Shown here: piece by piece, positions 15,060 to 16,602 of the stretch
Layout: each line of letters starts with the position of its first letter
How positions within the stretch are numbered: position 1 is the stretch's first letter
Source: an uncultured Pseudomonadota bacterium
GTDB taxonomy: Bacteria > SAR324 > NAC60-12
Length of the DNA stretch: 16,602 nucleotides
Assembly (NCBI GenBank): GCA_913052275.1
Contig: CAJXDX010000024.1
Coordinates: 1 to 16,602 of the forward strand
Reading direction: 5' to 3'
The notes under the pieces: model-generated
Told to the model about the DNA's origin: nothing
The model's database searches: none
What the model saw: the letters and a program-made list of their open reading frames with translations, nothing else
Position numbers and translations under genes: made by a program

Positions 15060-15839
15060 ATGAATAAAGAACTGAAAATAAATCTGAATTCACAGCGTGA
15101 AATTCAGCAGGAAGGTGCTAAGAAAAATTATACGACCAGGGATAGTTCATCATTGCCGATAGGGAGGATAAAAAAGGAGTTTTTTCTTCCTGAATTAAAT
15201 ATTGATTCTGCACATGAGTCCCTGCAAAAGGGATATCCACAGGTACAGACTGTGGTGAACAGGATAAATAAGTACATTGAAAATATAGCTGATGATTATT
15301 TTTTACTTGGACTTCACTTAATTTCCCTGCATTCTTTGCTCAGGGAATCAAAGCTTACTACTGAGCAGATTAAATCCTGGTATGCTGAAAATATAAATAT
15401 GCCGTATTCATCTGCTATGCAATGCCGAAAGGTGGCTGAGGTTTATGCATCAAATCCTGAGCTGATTACCCGCTACACCGCTTCCGGGGCATACCTACTG
15501 AGCACCTGCAACACACCGGAAGAGAGAGAAGAGATTTGGCAGGAAGCTAGAGGAGAAAAAAGCGCACCTAGCATCAGGGAACTGAGGGAAACACTTAAAC
15601 GTGTGCGTGAAAGGAAGTTGCTGGAGCAAAATGGCTCTTCAAAACTGAACACAGGCAGAGAAGATTCAGTGGAGACATACAGAATGTCTCCTGACAAAAT
15701 CAAGGAGTCTTTGCAAACAGTAACTGATTATTTTGAGAAATTCGCTGACTGTGAAAATCCTGAGGAGCAGCTTGTGATGCGTGAAATATTGATTGGCTCT
15801 GTAAAACAGTTGCTTAAAGGACTGCAGGAAAAAGTTTAA
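15060..15839 (+). CDS. Unrecognised helical protein, DUF3102-like, possible partner of the ParA ATPase
   Basis: I cannot assign a function to this 259-residue soluble protein. Residues 1-45 are polar and probably disordered. Residues about 50-165 are helical and resemble DUF3102 or plasmid partition/replication-associated proteins: a hydrophobic helix DDYFLLGLHLISLHSLL (78-94), a short helix KLTTEQIKSWYAENI (98-112), then MPYSSAMQCRKVAEVYASNP (114-133), which looks like the recognition part of a helix-turn-helix, and a YLLSTCNTPEEREEIWQEA segment (145-163). Residues 171-190 are strongly basic and helical (RELRETLKRVRERKLLEQ), a linker or coiled coil. Residues 209-259 form a C-terminal helical part. 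A DNA-binding adaptor for the neighbouring ParA is the natural guess (inference), although it lacks the ParB nuclease-like GERRxRA motif. It overlaps the convergent DUF368 stop by three bases. Confidence 0.75.
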   Translation: MNKELKINLNSQREIQQEGAKKNYTTRDSSSLPIGRIKKEFFLPELNIDSAHESLQKGYPQVQTVVNRINKYIENIADDYFLLGLHLISLHSLLRESKLTTEQIKSWYAENINMPYSSAMQCRKVAEVYASNPELITRYTASGAYLLSTCNTPEEREEIWQEARGEKSAPSIRELRETLKRVRERKLLEQNGSSKLNTGREDSVETYRMSPDKIKESLQTVTDYFEKFADCENPEEQLVMREILIGSVKQLLKGLQEKV

Positions 15840-16602
15840 TTGGCAGAACTCCTTCCGGAAAATTTCTCCAGCAACAGAACCAGCGCGAAACCTGTGGACA
15901 TCAGCAGCAGTGCAATCACCAGGTCGCCGTCCATCAGCGGCCAGACATTTTCTTCCCTTATCACATATTCCTTTCCACGAATAATTTGACTTTCAAGAGC
16001 AACTTTCCAGGGCCAGACTTTGCGCATTGCTCCGATCATCAGCCCGGTCAGGAATGCTATCGTGAAATCATGCCAGCGCATCAGTCCGTAGCGCAGGATC
16101 CTTGAAAATCCCAAAATTCCTGCTACGCATCCGGCAAGGAAAATCAGAAGAATTTGAGTATTTTCCAGCATAAATGGATTTCTCAATGCAGCTGTAATGA
16201 AAGCATATTTTCCCAAAACAAGCAGAATGAATGAACCGCTCAGTCCCGGAAGAATCATGGCGCATATTGCAACAACTCCGCAGAAGAAGATAAACCAGGG
16301 CTCTTCCGGAGTATGCAGCGGTATCAGGCTGGTTATTCCGTAAGCTAGCAGAGTGCCTAATAATAAAGTGGGGAAACTGGAAATTCGATTTTTAATCGAG
16401 TGGCTGACTACAATGATTGAAGCTGCTATCAAACCAAAAAATAAGGACCATGTCTGTACAGCATGTTCGGTCAGCAGGTAATGTATGAGGTGGGCAGTGC
16501 TGACCACTGCCAAGGTGATTCCTGCAGCGAGTGTAACTAAAAAACGCAGATGAAGCTCTGAAAGGGCCTCTTTGCCGTGGAGGCGCAGTACCTGCAGAAA
16601 TG
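15836..16602 (-). CDS. DUF368 family membrane protein, putative polyprenyl-phosphate transporter, 5' end outside the window
   Basis: The frame is open to the right edge; the visible part (about 255 residues) reads FLQVLRLHGKEALSELHLRFLVTLAAG before the TTG at 16513, so that TTG is probably internal. Several membrane segments follow, with the family hallmark ILPGLSGSFILLVLGKY, LLGTLLAYGIT, and a late MRWHDFTIAFLTGLMIGAMRKVWPW segment, ending in a TM helix and a short basic tail. DUF368 proteins (PopT) have been shown to be polyprenyl-phosphate transporters that return undecaprenyl phosphate for peptidoglycan and O-antigen synthesis. The substrate here is inferred from the family. The N-terminus and its first PGVSGGT-like motif lie off the edge. 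It converges on the preceding unknown gene, with stops overlapping at 15836-15839, so neither gene has room for a separate terminator between them. Confidence 0.86.
   Translation of the reverse strand, partial: FLQVLRLHGKEALSELHLRFLVTLAAGITLAVVSTAHLIHYLLTEHAVQTWSLFFGLIAASIIVVSHSIKNRISSFPTLLLGTLLAYGITSLIPLHTPEEPWFIFFCGVVAICAMILPGLSGSFILLVLGKYAFITAALRNPFMLENTQILLIFLAGCVAGILGFSRILRYGLMRWHDFTIAFLTGLMIGAMRKVWPWKVALESQIIRGKEYVIREENVWPLMDGDLVIALLLMSTGFALVLLLEKFSGRSSAN

Noticed and set aside
1..16602. CRISPR array, insertion sequence, toxin-antitoxin or phage defence module
   Set aside because: No spaced direct repeats, transposase motifs, terminal repeats or nuclease/defence domains are visible in any frame.

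Overview
The window looks like chromosomal DNA from a free-living Gram-negative bacterium. The evidence is a set of envelope genes: arabinose-5-phosphate isomerase for Kdo, an LpxL/HtrB-type lipid A acyltransferase, UDP-glucose dehydrogenase, DapD for meso-diaminopimelate, a murein-peptide-type dipeptide epimerase and a DUF368 polyprenyl-phosphate transporter. A PfaD-type enoyl reductase of polyunsaturated fatty acid synthesis and the moderate, slightly AT-leaning composition suggest a marine lineage. A SAR324-like or deltaproteobacterial relative is my best guess, but it is inference only because there is no rRNA or other decisive marker. Few genes carry a good Shine-Dalgarno (SD) sequence, and one promoter sits so close to its start codon that a leaderless or nearly leaderless transcript is predicted.

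Layout. (1) 1-5600, plus strand: the 3' end of a molybdopterin-binding (CinA/FLAD1-like) gene, then gpmI, ugd, dapD and kdsD with gaps of 4 to 42 bases. This is probably one transcription unit mixing glycolysis, UDP-glucuronate supply, lysine/peptidoglycan precursor synthesis and Kdo synthesis. (2) 5645-8295, accessory-looking: a DUF1326 cysteine-motif protein on plus faces an MFS transporter on minus. A possible decayed reading frame lies between them. The MFS gene has the clearest promoter and operator candidate in the window, followed upstream by about 340 bases with no gene. (3) 8296-10267, minus strand: an LpxL-like acyltransferase followed by an L-Ala-D/L-Glu-type epimerase, a likely two-gene operon. 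(4) 10268-10597: a divergent intergenic region with three inverted repeats. (5) 10598-14884, plus strand: lepA, pfaD and a ParA-type ATPase with gaps of about 30 bases. (6) 15060-15839: an unrecognised protein with a helical region like DUF3102/partition-associated proteins, plausibly the partner of the ParA. Its stop overlaps the stop of a convergent DUF368 gene that runs off the right edge.

How the genes fit together: most have roles in building the cell envelope (dapD, kdsD, ugd, the acyltransferase, the epimerase, DUF368), with housekeeping genes (gpmI, lepA) interspersed. The unexpected elements are the lone pfaD between lepA and parA without pfaA/B/C in view, the ParA-plus-partner pair away from any visible gidA/gidB/parB context, the animal-like UDP-glucose dehydrogenase, the plant-like phosphoglycerate mutase, and a DapD with about 90 extra N-terminal residues. 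I see no CRISPR array, tRNA, rRNA, insertion sequence or clear defence system.
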